Origin: an uncultured Acidimicrobiales bacterium | GTDB taxonomy: Bacteria; Actinomycetota; Acidimicrobiia; Acidimicrobiales; SZUA-35 | Direction of reading: 5' to 3' | Length of the DNA: 33,580 bases | Assembly (NCBI GenBank): GCA_937930695.1 | Contig: CALHCB010000094.1 | Location: forward strand, 1-33,580 | Shown here: piece by piece, positions 24,162 to 32,442 of the stretch | How the letters are laid out: every line of letters begins with the position of its first letter | How positions within the stretch are numbered: position 1 is the first letter of the stretch | Position numbers and translations under genes: made by a program | The notes under the pieces: model-generated | What the model saw: only the letters and a program-made list of their open reading frames with translations | Database searches by the model: none | What the model was told of the DNA's origin: nothing

Positions 24162-25305
24162 GTCGATCCGTTCTGGAGCTGATTTCGTTCACCAATCGTT
24201 CGGAGAGCGTGCGCAATCCGGGCGTTCGTCCTCGATCGGCGAACGATTGGAGACGAGCTGCGGTCGTTCGCTCTGCCCGCCGTCCAGTGAGGACATCGCG
24301 AACACGGCACAGGGAGATCTCGTTTCCTTCAGTCCCCAATGCGACATTGACCACCAGAGGCCGGAAGTGCGCACCCCATTGCTGTTGGGCGGCCCGGGTC
24401 GGGCGAATCGTCAGAACGAACTCCGTCTCGATCCTCGACAGGTCCCGGACTCCGAGCAGATCGCTCGTGAGGTCAACCTCGGCTAGTTCCGGAACAAGCC
24501 GCGCCAGCGCAGCAGGTTCGAGCTCGAGATGGTCGTCATAGACACCGAGCGCTCGATCAAGGGCGAGGATCTCGAACGTCCGTGGCGCCCCCATGCTGAG
24601 CGGAACCTGAAAGAAGTCAGATGCCTCCGAAAAGTGCGTCCCGGCGGCACCGGTATTGGTGGCCTGGGCCGCCCGCGGGAAGAGGTAGTAGAGGCTGTTT
24701 GCAACGAGATACCGAACGGCATTCGGAAACCACTCATCCGGATCAAGTTGATCGAACAATCCGTGGAGGTCTGCCGCGGCGGCAGCATCGACGCCAGATC
24801 GATAGCCCGCCCACATGTTCTCGGTCCAGGCCATTCCATGGAACCAAGGGACGCGGGCGAAAAATCCGTCAGATCCGTCAATCACCGGTTCGAATGGCAG
24901 CTTTCGATAGCCATCGAACCAGGGAGCAGAAAGACACACACCGGCGACTCGTTGCTCAGCTTCTCCCACCGTCAGTGCTTCTGTTGCCCACTGCAAGAAA
25001 TGAGGGCCGACCACCAGATCGTCTTCCAGCAACACGACTGACCCGAACCTCGCTGTCAGGTCACCGCAGAAGTGAAAGTGATCAACAAGGCCAAGATGAT
25101 CATGTTCGATGATCTCAATTGTCCCGTGCTTCCAACGGAACGCATGAGCGACCGAGCGCACCTCATCGTGGCGATCAGCTCCGCCATCGATCGAAATAAC
25201 CACGTCGACCGAGCCGAGGACCTGAGCCCGTTCCAGAGATGCCAAGAGACGATGCAAGGACTCCGGTCGGGCATATGCGGCAACGACAATGGTTGGAGCA
25301 GACAC
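24151..25305 (-). CDS. GT-A-type glycosyltransferase (GT2 / GnT-I-like)
   Basis: The 384-residue protein has an N-terminal Rossmann GT-A region: PTIVVAAYARPESLHRLLAS (about 4-23), VDVVISIDGGADRHDEV and the acidic DXD-like motif VVLLEDDLVVG (about 91-100). It resembles GnT-I/POMGnT-type proteins, where LEDD binds metal and nucleotide-sugar. The middle has VPWFHGMAWTENMWAGYRSG, an aromatic-rich acceptor segment. The C-terminal 120 residues (from ELAEVDLTSDLLG) are unlike the core. GTG 25305 follows GAGG at a fitting distance. It heads the eight-gene minus-strand operon. No membrane helix is seen. Confidence 0.85.
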   Translation of the reverse strand: MSAPTIVVAAYARPESLHRLLASLERAQVLGSVDVVISIDGGADRHDEVRSVAHAFRWKHGTIEIIEHDHLGLVDHFHFCGDLTARFGSVVLLEDDLVVGPHFLQWATEALTVGEAEQRVAGVCLSAPWFDGYRKLPFEPVIDGSDGFFARVPWFHGMAWTENMWAGYRSGVDAAAAADLHGLFDQLDPDEWFPNAVRYLVANSLYYLFPRAAQATNTGAAGTHFSEASDFFQVPLSMGAPRTFEILALDRALGVYDDHLELEPAALARLVPELAEVDLTSDLLGVRDLSRIETEFVLTIRPTRAAQQQWGAHFRPLVVNVALGTEGNEISLCRVRDVLTGRRAERTTAARLQSFADRGRTPGLRTLSERLVNEISSRTDRRGI

Positions 25306-25399
25306 GAAATCCTCGGCGGTTTTGGCAGCGTATTTGAGGCAGCCCGCCTCGTCCCGTAGGTTCTCGGAACGTTCCCCTCAGAGACGCGACGATAGCGAC
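25306..25399. promoter_or_regulatory. Divergent promoter region, glycan operon / flippase
   Basis: These 94 bases lie between the start of the minus-strand glycosyltransferase operon and the flippase ATG, so promoters for both arms of the glycan locus are expected here. The GAGG ribosome site of the minus gene is visible. No clear -10/-35 hexamers or repeat stand out. Confidence 0.4.
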
Positions 25400-26653
25400 A
25401 TGGCAACCGGTGCAATCCGCGCAAACACAATTGCGCTCCTGGCGGGGCGGGTCGCTGCGGCCTTGACGGCCTTTGTGGTCGCGGTGATCGCCGCCCGCGA
25501 ACTCGGTGAAGACTTCGGCCAATTCGGTGCCATCGTCGGAGCGGGATTCGTGGCAAACACGCTCGTCACCTTCGGAACCGACACCCTGATCGTCCGGGCT
25601 GTCTCACGAGACCCTCGGGGCTCTGGAGGCGACCTCGCAGCACCAAGTCTCGCCCTCCAACTCGGTCTCGGGATGTTTTTCACGCTGGTTGCTGGCCTGG
25701 CGTATCTGCTGGGCATTGCATCTGGGGCAGTGCTTATCCAAGCAGCCTTGCTGGCTCCCCAGGCCGTCATCACCGTCGCCGGCTCAGTTCTCCGAGGCCG
25801 CCAGCACATGGTCCAGATGGTGACGGGCAACGCCGTCGGTGGCGTCGTTTCCGTGATCGCATCACTGGCCCTGTTCGCCAGCCGAACGGGCGTGTGGGTC
25901 CCAATCCTTGCCCTCGGTGTTGGCCAAGTCGTCACGGCAATGATCAACGGACGCCAAGCTCAACTGAAACTTCGGATCCCGGCATCGACACACGAGATCC
26001 GTTCCCTGATCCGGGTCACTTCGGCCTTTGCCGTGATGGTGATCGCCACAACGGTCTCCGGACAGATCACGATGATCGTGCTCGGAGGGTTCGGGGTCGC
26101 CGGGGCAGCCGGTTTCGCCGGTGCGATGCGATTCCTCGAGGCTGCACGTCTACTTCCGGCTTCGGCCTACGGGGCCGCCTTCCCTGCGATGGCAGATCGG
26201 GTCCATCGACGACCGGCCTATGCCGACTGGTCTCGCCGTCTTCTCTACTACGCCGCAGCGGTGACGGTGACCCTCATTGTCTTCGCTGGTCCGCTTTCGT
26301 CTGCTGCGTTCGGCGAGTTGATCCACGGGCCTCGATTGCTGCAGATCCTCGCTCTGGGAATCGTTCCGATCGTTCTCCGTCTGCGACTTTCGTTCGAACT
26401 CATTGCCGACGGCAAGGAAGGACAGGTCGCTCGAGCCGCCGTTGCCACAGCGGTCTTCATCGTCGTCGGATCATTCCTTGCCCTCAGCATCGGTCTGGCT
26501 TCGGATGACTCCGCCTCGGGAGCCGTCGCCCAGGTCACGGCCGCCGTGCATACCGCAGGCACCGTCCTAAACGTCGTCGTGCTCGATCAGTTCAATCGTC
26601 GTTCGAAGAGTTCGAATGCGGAAACGGCAGCTCGGGTGGAACGACATCGATGA
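25400..26653 (+). CDS. MOP-superfamily flippase (Wzx-like polysaccharide exporter)
   Basis: The 417-residue protein is mostly hydrophobic, with about 12 membrane segments. The start, GAIRANTIALLAGRVAAALT then FVVAVIAARELGEDFGQFGA, is characteristic of polysaccharide-biosynthesis (RfbX/MATE-like) flippases. Internal pairs such as GTDTLIVRAVSRDPRGSGGD and FAGAMRFLEAARLLPASAYG match the loop positions between helices 2-3 and 8-9. These proteins move lipid-linked glycan units across the membrane. ATG 25400 is used; the frame is open further upstream but lacks membrane character. Its last 62 bases overlap the end of the sulfotransferase on the other strand. With the ligase gene that follows on the same strand it forms the export arm of the locus. 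Confidence 0.88.
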   Translation: MATGAIRANTIALLAGRVAAALTAFVVAVIAARELGEDFGQFGAIVGAGFVANTLVTFGTDTLIVRAVSRDPRGSGGDLAAPSLALQLGLGMFFTLVAGLAYLLGIASGAVLIQAALLAPQAVITVAGSVLRGRQHMVQMVTGNAVGGVVSVIASLALFASRTGVWVPILALGVGQVVTAMINGRQAQLKLRIPASTHEIRSLIRVTSAFAVMVIATTVSGQITMIVLGGFGVAGAAGFAGAMRFLEAARLLPASAYGAAFPAMADRVHRRPAYADWSRRLLYYAAAVTVTLIVFAGPLSSAAFGELIHGPRLLQILALGIVPIVLRLRLSFELIADGKEGQVARAAVATAVFIVVGSFLALSIGLASDDSASGAVAQVTAAVHTAGTVLNVVVLDQFNRRSKSSNAETAARVERHR

Positions 26654-27191
26654 AACCACTCAACGGCTCCCAATCGAGACCGTCACGAAGATCCAGCCAC
26701 AGAACATCATCGCGATCTTTCGACCAGCTCCTGAGCCATTCGTAGTGCTGCCCGTGGATCTCAGCCAGGACGTTCTCGTCGAACCGATCGGTGCCGTAGA
26801 CCACACGATGGACGTGGTGACCAAGCCGTCGAGTGCGTCGATCGAGCCGCTCCATGCCCGGTCCGAACAGCCACTGCATCGACCCGAGCCATTCGTCGCA
26901 GGGCCGCCACGTGATCACGAAGCGGGCATCGGGCAAGACGCTGTCGAGCTCTCGGGCCAAGAACGGGACCGGATTGTCGAAGAACGCGTCGTGGCCGGCC
27001 AAGAAGCCGAGGTCGAGCCGTTCCACAGCTCCCACGGCGTCGAGAAGCACGGCTGACGACGGAGCGGAATTGAGCCCAGCGAGAACCAAGGCGTTATGGA
27101 GCGACGTCGTTCCTGTGCGCGCCAGGCCAAGCCCAACGACCTTGCGACAGGCGAGTCCATCCTGGGCGGGTCCAAGCGAGGATGTTCCCAT
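26592..27191 (-). CDS. Sulfotransferase family protein (short)
   Basis: The 199-residue protein has a PAPS 5-phosphosulfate-binding loop, VVGLGLARTGTTSLHNALVL (about 18-37), and a second segment LPDARFVITWRPCDEWLGSM matching the 3-phosphate site region (RP-D-W as in Sulfotransfer_4 proteins). It is short compared with many sulfotransferases (250-300) but fits the P-loop NTPase-like single-domain kind. Its 3-prime end overlaps the flippase by 62 bp and its start lies 33 bp from the divergent ligase gene, so it lies antisense in between the two export genes. Sulfate transfer to the glycan is inferred from family and place; other acceptors are possible. Confidence 0.8.
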   Translation of the reverse strand: MGTSSLGPAQDGLACRKVVGLGLARTGTTSLHNALVLAGLNSAPSSAVLLDAVGAVERLDLGFLAGHDAFFDNPVPFLARELDSVLPDARFVITWRPCDEWLGSMQWLFGPGMERLDRRTRRLGHHVHRVVYGTDRFDENVLAEIHGQHYEWLRSWSKDRDDVLWLDLRDGLDWEPLSGFIDVVPPELPFPHSNSSNDD

Positions 27192-27224
27192 AGACCCTCG
27201 ATCATCGCGCGAAGATGGCGCATC

Positions 27225-28844
27225 GTGAGACCCGCTCCCTACACCGTGTTCAGGGCGATTGCGTTTCTTGCACTCCTGGCCCCGCTCGATATTGCAATCC
27301 GGGTTTCGGAAAGTGGCGCACGACTGCGGCCGTTGATGATGCTCGGCTTCGCGACGGGGTGCGTCGCATGTGCCCGACGACTGCAGGAACCTGGCCGGCT
27401 CGACCCCGTTGAATGGGCCGTCGCGAGCTGGATCGCCGTGATTTGGCTCTCTGTTCTCACATCCGCCAACCCGCTCGATGCTGCCGCGTTCGGGTTTCGC
27501 TACACGACCTTTGGGCTGCTGGTCATCGCCGCTCGCTCGGTCGAGGTATCAAACCGGCGAAGAATCCTGGAGTACGTCCTCGCGGGCACAGCGGCAGCAG
27601 CCCTCGTCGGCCTCGCCACCGTCGCAACGGGCACCGATCCTTTCCCGGAGGCATTCTTCACTGGTGCGCCAACACGGCTCGGCGTGGTTGATCGTCTCAC
27701 TCGCCCGTGGCCTCATGCGAACGTGGCTGCGATGGCACTTGTTCTCTCTCTTGGCCTCGTTCTGGCGAGTCGAAGTCGTCGACATGCGCTGCCTGCCGCC
27801 TTGCTCGGGCTGATTTGTGTGACGGTGACGTACAGCCGAGGAGCGATCATCTCCTTCGCGGTCGCTGCAATCGTTGTCGTCGTGCTGTCCCGTTCCGGTC
27901 GTGTGCTCGCCTGGTTTGTCGGTGCCGCATTGCTCATCGTGGCCACGATGTTCATCAGCCCTGGTTGGTCCGGCCGGGGCGTGGAGTCCGACGAATCGGC
28001 CTGGTTCGGAGCCGACATCGATCGTCCCGCCGACCTCGTCATTTCCGGGCTAACGACTCCCGTGTCACTGAACGTATCCAATGAGGGGTCGAGGACCTGG
28101 GAGGCGGATGGGCCCGATGCGGTCGTGCTGACGGCACGTTGGATCGATGCAAAGCAAGACGTTTGGTTCGAGGAACAATGGCCTCTCCCCGACGATCTCG
28201 CTCCGGGATCCGACGTCTCGATGACGGTAGATGTGACGCTCGGAGTCCCGAGCGGCGACTACGAAATCTGGTGGGATCTGCTGCGAGCGAACGAGGCGTA
28301 CTTTCTTCAGTTCTCGGGACGGACGGCAACCACCTCGGCCTCTGTCACCTCACCTCTTGCGTTCGACACCGCCGAGTCGGTCCCACTCGTCGAACGACCG
28401 ATAGATCTTCGACGACGACAGCTGTGGACGTTGGGATGGGACGCTTTCGCCACCCGACCCATCATTGGGGTCGGTCCAGGCCAAGCGCCTCAAGCTGTAG
28501 AGAACCGCCTCGACGAATCGCAGAACTGGCCTGGTGGCCACGTACACAATCTCGGTCTCGAAGTTCTCGCTACGACCGGGCTAGCTGGGGCCTCAGCCCT
28601 GTTGTTCTTGCTGGGCAGTGCACTCGTTGGGACCATCCGTCGAACCGCTGGAGCGCGCCGTGATCTTGACCTCGGGCTGACTGGCTCGCTGGCCGCGATC
28701 TTGACCCACAGCTTGTTTGAGGTCCCCTTGTTGTTCCAGGGGACACTCATTCCACTCGCCATCGTTGTCGGGTTCGCCCTCGATCGACCGGACCCTGGCA
28801 ACACACTCGACGAGTCGGGTCAGACGAGCTTGCGGCCCACCTGA
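27225..28844 (+). CDS. Wzy/WaaL-like O-antigen polymerase or ligase with inserted Ig-like domain
   Basis: The 539-residue protein starts at GTG 27225; longer frames run into the sulfotransferase promoter. About ten membrane helices occupy residues 1-245, including MLGFATGCVACA and LLGLICVTVTYSRGAIISFA, whose loop Arg is typical of the family. A large external loop follows. It holds an Ig-like insertion (about 270-375): VISGLTTPVSLNVSNEGSRT (then W292), VVLTARWIDA, LPDDLAPGSDVSMTVDVTLG, PSGDYEIWWDLL. Then comes the family loop RPIIGVGPG and GGHVHNLGLEVLATTGLAGA with the conserved His441 before the last helices. The enzyme would polymerise or ligate flipped glycan units. The insertion is tryptophan-rich and may bind glycan. 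Confidence 0.85.
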   Translation: MRPAPYTVFRAIAFLALLAPLDIAIRVSESGARLRPLMMLGFATGCVACARRLQEPGRLDPVEWAVASWIAVIWLSVLTSANPLDAAAFGFRYTTFGLLVIAARSVEVSNRRRILEYVLAGTAAAALVGLATVATGTDPFPEAFFTGAPTRLGVVDRLTRPWPHANVAAMALVLSLGLVLASRSRRHALPAALLGLICVTVTYSRGAIISFAVAAIVVVVLSRSGRVLAWFVGAALLIVATMFISPGWSGRGVESDESAWFGADIDRPADLVISGLTTPVSLNVSNEGSRTWEADGPDAVVLTARWIDAKQDVWFEEQWPLPDDLAPGSDVSMTVDVTLGVPSGDYEIWWDLLRANEAYFLQFSGRTATTSASVTSPLAFDTAESVPLVERPIDLRRRQLWTLGWDAFATRPIIGVGPGQAPQAVENRLDESQNWPGGHVHNLGLEVLATTGLAGASALLFLLGSALVGTIRRTAGARRDLDLGLTGSLAAILTHSLFEVPLLFQGTLIPLAIVVGFALDRPDPGNTLDESGQTSLRPT

Positions 28845-29857
28845 ATGATCGACTTTCGCTTCTCGGGATCCGTCACGCTCCGGTGAATCTGGAACCATGC
28901 AAACGTTGCGGTGGAGCGAACGAGCTCGGGAAGATCACGCAGATGTGGGCGAACGTTCTGTCGTTCGAACCCCGCGTCGACGAGGCCGTTGCCAAGCAGC
29001 TTCTGACAGATCCAGATGTCGGTGTCGGTGAGGTCCTGCGTCTTGGCCTTGGAGAGCGACGAGTTCTTCCCGCCGGCCTCAGTGTCGTGCGACACATAGC
29101 TCTCGACGAACTTCGCAAGTCGATCCGCTACTGCGTCCGAATCCGTCCGCAGCTCCTCGAAGTCGACAACCTCGACGGCCTCGGCCGCTTCGGAGTTCTG
29201 CACCTCGACGAGCTTGGTGCGAGAAGCCTTCCAGTACAGCGAGGTCACGATCGGGTGGAACTGACGCGGATCGCCATCGCCACCACTTTCGACGGTGAGG
29301 TTCTTGAGCGAGCGCATGATCCCTCGAGGATCACGAATCATCCAGACAAAGCGCGCACCCGGCCAGACTGATCGCAGCCACTCGACGTGGAGGAAGTCCT
29401 GAGGAGTCTTGTAGCCCCAGTTGCTGCATCCATGGTGCAACGCCAGGCGGGTCATCCACTCTGCGGTGACCTCGTGCCACATCGGGCCCTTGCCTCGGAA
29501 GGTCTCGATCATCGCCGCTTCGAAGAAGTCGACTTCGGCGAGCGTCAGATCGGGAGCCCGGAAGTCAACCTCGAACTTCACGCGGGCGCGGGTCTCCCAC
29601 GCCAAACGATCCATGAACACCTTGAGCTGCTTGTCGCTCAGGGGGCCGTCCGGGTTGATCGCCGCTGCCTTTTGCACGGCGTAGAGATCATCGAAGACGT
29701 ACCAGTCATCGATCGCCGACAGAACGTGCGCAAGGAACGACGTACCGCTCCGGGGAAGCCCCACAACGATCAGCGGTCGTCCAACTCCTCGTTGGGCAAC
29801 GATCGACTCCGTCGCCTCAAGGGGACGGTCAAGATGGGGAATATCGGCAAGTACCAC
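28820..29857 (-). CDS. Sulfotransferase family protein
   Basis: The 345-residue protein has the PAPS-binding loop RPLIVVGLPRSGTSFLAHVL (about 27-46) and the second site GARFVWMIRDPRGIMRSLKN, where RDPRG and the following Ser bind the 3-phosphate. A middle segment WGYKTPQDFLHVEWLRSVWP (K-T-P-F) is typical of Stf-like bacterial sulfotransferases. The longest frame begins with a TTG at 29869; GTG 29857 is better because GGAG lies 7 bases before it. It is convergent with the ligase gene, overlapping by 25 bp. It may sulfate the exported glycan (inference). The 146 bases upstream hold two copies of ATCTTGAGG but no clear promoter. Confidence 0.88.
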   Translation of the reverse strand: MVLADIPHLDRPLEATESIVAQRGVGRPLIVVGLPRSGTSFLAHVLSAIDDWYVFDDLYAVQKAAAINPDGPLSDKQLKVFMDRLAWETRARVKFEVDFRAPDLTLAEVDFFEAAMIETFRGKGPMWHEVTAEWMTRLALHHGCSNWGYKTPQDFLHVEWLRSVWPGARFVWMIRDPRGIMRSLKNLTVESGGDGDPRQFHPIVTSLYWKASRTKLVEVQNSEAAEAVEVVDFEELRTDSDAVADRLAKFVESYVSHDTEAGGKNSSLSKAKTQDLTDTDIWICQKLLGNGLVDAGFERQNVRPHLRDLPELVRSTATFAWFQIHRSVTDPEKRKSIIQVGRKLV

Positions 29858-30003
29858 GGCACACTCCAAAAACGGTCGCCCCGAGTGCCCGCTCGGACAC
29901 AGTACGTGATCTCGTGGATCAAATTGTGGATCGACCCAAACTTCCTGAATCTTGAGGGGCTTCCCGCCGGCTCGCTGGATCTTGAGGAGTCGTGCCCGAC
30001 GGC

Positions 30004-32358
30004 CTACTGGTGGAGATCTCCCCCACGATCACTGGGATCGAGCGTGGTGAGGGCCACCAGCGCGGCATTGACGATGCTGTCCGCCGAGATGCCAGTGAGT
30101 TCGTGGAGATCAGCAATCGTGCCAGACTCGCCGAATCGATCGACACCAAGCGCGAGTTGATGACTCCCCAATGCAGAACCGATCCAGGCCAGGCTGTGGC
30201 TGGCCGCATCGTGCACACTGATGACGGGTCGAGCACGCTCGTCCCGTGGTACGAGCCGGTGGAGATGACTCGGCTGTCGAATCACCGAAGCCGACTGCGA
30301 TGCCGACGAATAGCTGTTGCGCCAACTCTGATAGACCCGATCGGGACTCGTCAGATGAACAACTGATGCTTGCACGCCCTCGTGATCAAGCTGCGCAGCG
30401 GCAGCGAGCGCCTCGGGAGCCATCGCTCCCGTGGTCACGATCGTGACGCCCGGCCTCCCATCGTCGGGACGGTCAAGGAGTCGATACCCGCCAGCGAGGA
30501 CGTGGGAGCGAAGTCCGATCTCCCCGTAGCGCCCCAACGCATCACTGAAAGGTCCCTGATCGATCGGGCGTGTCGACAGTCGCAGATAGCAACTCATCCC
30601 CTCGGGTTGTGAGAGTTGATCCAGTGCGTCACAAAGCAACCAATCAACTTCGGTTGCATAGGCGGGTTCTGCATAGTGGAGGTTCGGCAGTTCAGCGCCG
30701 ACTGATGCGGTGATGGTGGATTGATGCGCTCCACCTTCGGGAGCGAGCGTCACCCCTGAAGGCGTGCCCGTCACGATGAACTTTGCATCGTTGTAGATCC
30801 CGTAGATCAAGGCATCGAGCCCCCGAAGCACGAACGGGTCATACACCGTGCCGACGGGCAACAGATGCTGCCCGTGATGATCGTGACTCAAACCGAGTTG
30901 ACCGAGCAGCATGAAAAGGTTCATCTCGCTGATGCCCAGCTCGATGTGGCGCCCACTCGGCGAAGGAGCCCACTTGAGCAACCGGTCCGCTCCCCCATGG
31001 TCGTCGCGTTCTGTCGGGGCAAAGACACCAGTCTTGTTGATCCAACCCCCGAGATTCGTCGAGATGGAAACGTCCGGAGCCGTGGTCACGATGCGCTCAC
31101 CGACGCCCGCAACATCGGCCAGGCTGGAAAGCACTCGTCCGAATGCTTCCTGGGTCGACGTACTGCCAGACGTCGTTGCTGGTCGTGATGCGATCGGAAC
31201 CGGGATTTGCGGGCGAGGCGACGCGAGTGCGTTGTTGATGTCACCACCCACCGACGCACAGATTCGACCTGGCCCCGAGGTTGGGTCGAACCGATCGAAC
31301 TCGCCAGCTTCGTCGAGCCCGACCTGGGTTCGGAACGCATCGACTTGTTCCGGAGTCATGAGCGTCGCGTGATTGAGCGGGTCGCCTGCCATCGGGAGCC
31401 CCCAACCCTTGATCGTGTAGGCGAAGAGCACGCTCGGCCGGTCGGCCTCTTGATCGCATTCCGCGAAGCGATCTCGCAGCAAACCAAGATCATGACCGCC
31501 GAGGTCGGTGACCAGGGTCTTCAACGCTGCGTCGTCGAGATGCTGAGCGAATCGGCGAACCGCCGGATCAGCACCGTCGAGCAGCTTTGATCGGAGCGCG
31601 TCGCCCTCGAGTCCAAACATCGCTTGGTATGCCTCGTTGGGCATGGCGTCGATCCGCGCCCGAAGTGCGTCGCCATCATCAAGCTCGAAGGCGGCGGTCA
31701 GCCGTGAGCCGTATTTGGCCGTGGCCACGTGCCACCCCGCATCGGCAAAGAACTTCTGGAGCCGAGTCGCCGCGATATCCGGAATGACTCGATCGAGGCT
31801 TTGACGATTGAGATCGACGACCATGGTGAAATTGCCAAGGCCAGCAGTTGCTGGATCTGCGATCGCTTCCCACACATTGCCCTCGTCCAACTCTGCATCA
31901 CCGACGAGGGCGATGAAGCGCGCCGAGGGTTGGGAGCCGAAATGAGCATCGACGTATCGCCGCGTCAAGGCGGAAAACAACGGTGCAACTGCACCAAGCC
32001 CTACCGATCCGGTCGAGAAGTCCGAGACGTCAGGATCTTTCGTGCGGGATGGATAGGCCTGAAGCCCGCCTCGCTGTCGCAGGGTCGTGAGATAGGACCG
32101 GTCGAGTTCACCTGTGAGGTACTTGATGGCGTGATAGACCGGCGACGCATGTGGCTTCACCGCAACCTTGTCCTCACCACCGATGTGCCCGAACCAAAGC
32201 GCCGTCATGATCGACACCATCGATGCGCATGAGGCCTGATGCCCTCCGACCTTGATCACGCCTGGTTCGCGTCGATTGGCAACATCGACAATTCGGGTTG
32301 CCAACCAAAGCACCCGCTGTTCGATTGCTCGCAGCTCATCCATGTCAAGATCACTCAT
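30004..32358 (-). CDS. AceE-like pyruvate dehydrogenase E1 / transketolase-superfamily protein (short)
   Basis: The 784-residue protein belongs to the thiamine diphosphate enzymes of the transketolase and homodimeric E1 group. Seen are KPHASPVYHAIKYLTGELDR (about 68-87), the TPP motif LVGDAELDEGNVWEA with Asn184 (VDLNRQSLD), and the AceE-like stretches LGGHDLGLL and FAYTIKGWGLPMAGDPLNHA. A pyrimidine-domain loop HIELGISEMNLFMLLGQLGL carries the catalytic Glu region, and VGTVYDPFVLRGLDALIYG follows. It is about 100 residues shorter than E. coli AceE, lacking the N-terminal part that contacts E2, so it may not work in a PDH complex. ATG 32358 is chosen, since the upstream reading is low-quality. 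No E2 or E3 gene is adjacent. Confidence 0.82.
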   Translation of the reverse strand: MSDLDMDELRAIEQRVLWLATRIVDVANRREPGVIKVGGHQASCASMVSIMTALWFGHIGGEDKVAVKPHASPVYHAIKYLTGELDRSYLTTLRQRGGLQAYPSRTKDPDVSDFSTGSVGLGAVAPLFSALTRRYVDAHFGSQPSARFIALVGDAELDEGNVWEAIADPATAGLGNFTMVVDLNRQSLDRVIPDIAATRLQKFFADAGWHVATAKYGSRLTAAFELDDGDALRARIDAMPNEAYQAMFGLEGDALRSKLLDGADPAVRRFAQHLDDAALKTLVTDLGGHDLGLLRDRFAECDQEADRPSVLFAYTIKGWGLPMAGDPLNHATLMTPEQVDAFRTQVGLDEAGEFDRFDPTSGPGRICASVGGDINNALASPRPQIPVPIASRPATTSGSTSTQEAFGRVLSSLADVAGVGERIVTTAPDVSISTNLGGWINKTGVFAPTERDDHGGADRLLKWAPSPSGRHIELGISEMNLFMLLGQLGLSHDHHGQHLLPVGTVYDPFVLRGLDALIYGIYNDAKFIVTGTPSGVTLAPEGGAHQSTITASVGAELPNLHYAEPAYATEVDWLLCDALDQLSQPEGMSCYLRLSTRPIDQGPFSDALGRYGEIGLRSHVLAGGYRLLDRPDDGRPGVTIVTTGAMAPEALAAAAQLDHEGVQASVVHLTSPDRVYQSWRNSYSSASQSASVIRQPSHLHRLVPRDERARPVISVHDAASHSLAWIGSALGSHQLALGVDRFGESGTIADLHELTGISADSIVNAALVALTTLDPSDRGGDLHQ

Positions 32359-32387
32359 CGTGCACAACACTAGTGATCCCCGGCGTA

Positions 32388-32411
32388 GCGACTGCATGAA
32401 CAACCAGTCAC
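32388..32411. promoter_or_regulatory. Imperfect inverted repeat in the divergent E1-like / glycosidase promoter region
   Basis: GACTG (32390-32394) and CAGTC (32405-32409) form a perfect 5-bp inverted repeat, extendable to 7 bp with one mismatch, with a 10-base spacer. The 84-base gap between the divergent starts (32358 and 32443) should hold both promoters, so this could be an operator. Chance occurrence is possible. Confidence 0.25.
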
Positions 32412-32442
32412 ATACAGCTTTCCGCTGCCGATTGGAGTGGTG

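Noticed and set aside
29870-30003. Two copies of ATCTTGAGG before the second sulfotransferase
   Set aside because: Only nine bases long, spaced about 30 apart without regular structure; could be chance and does not match a known site.
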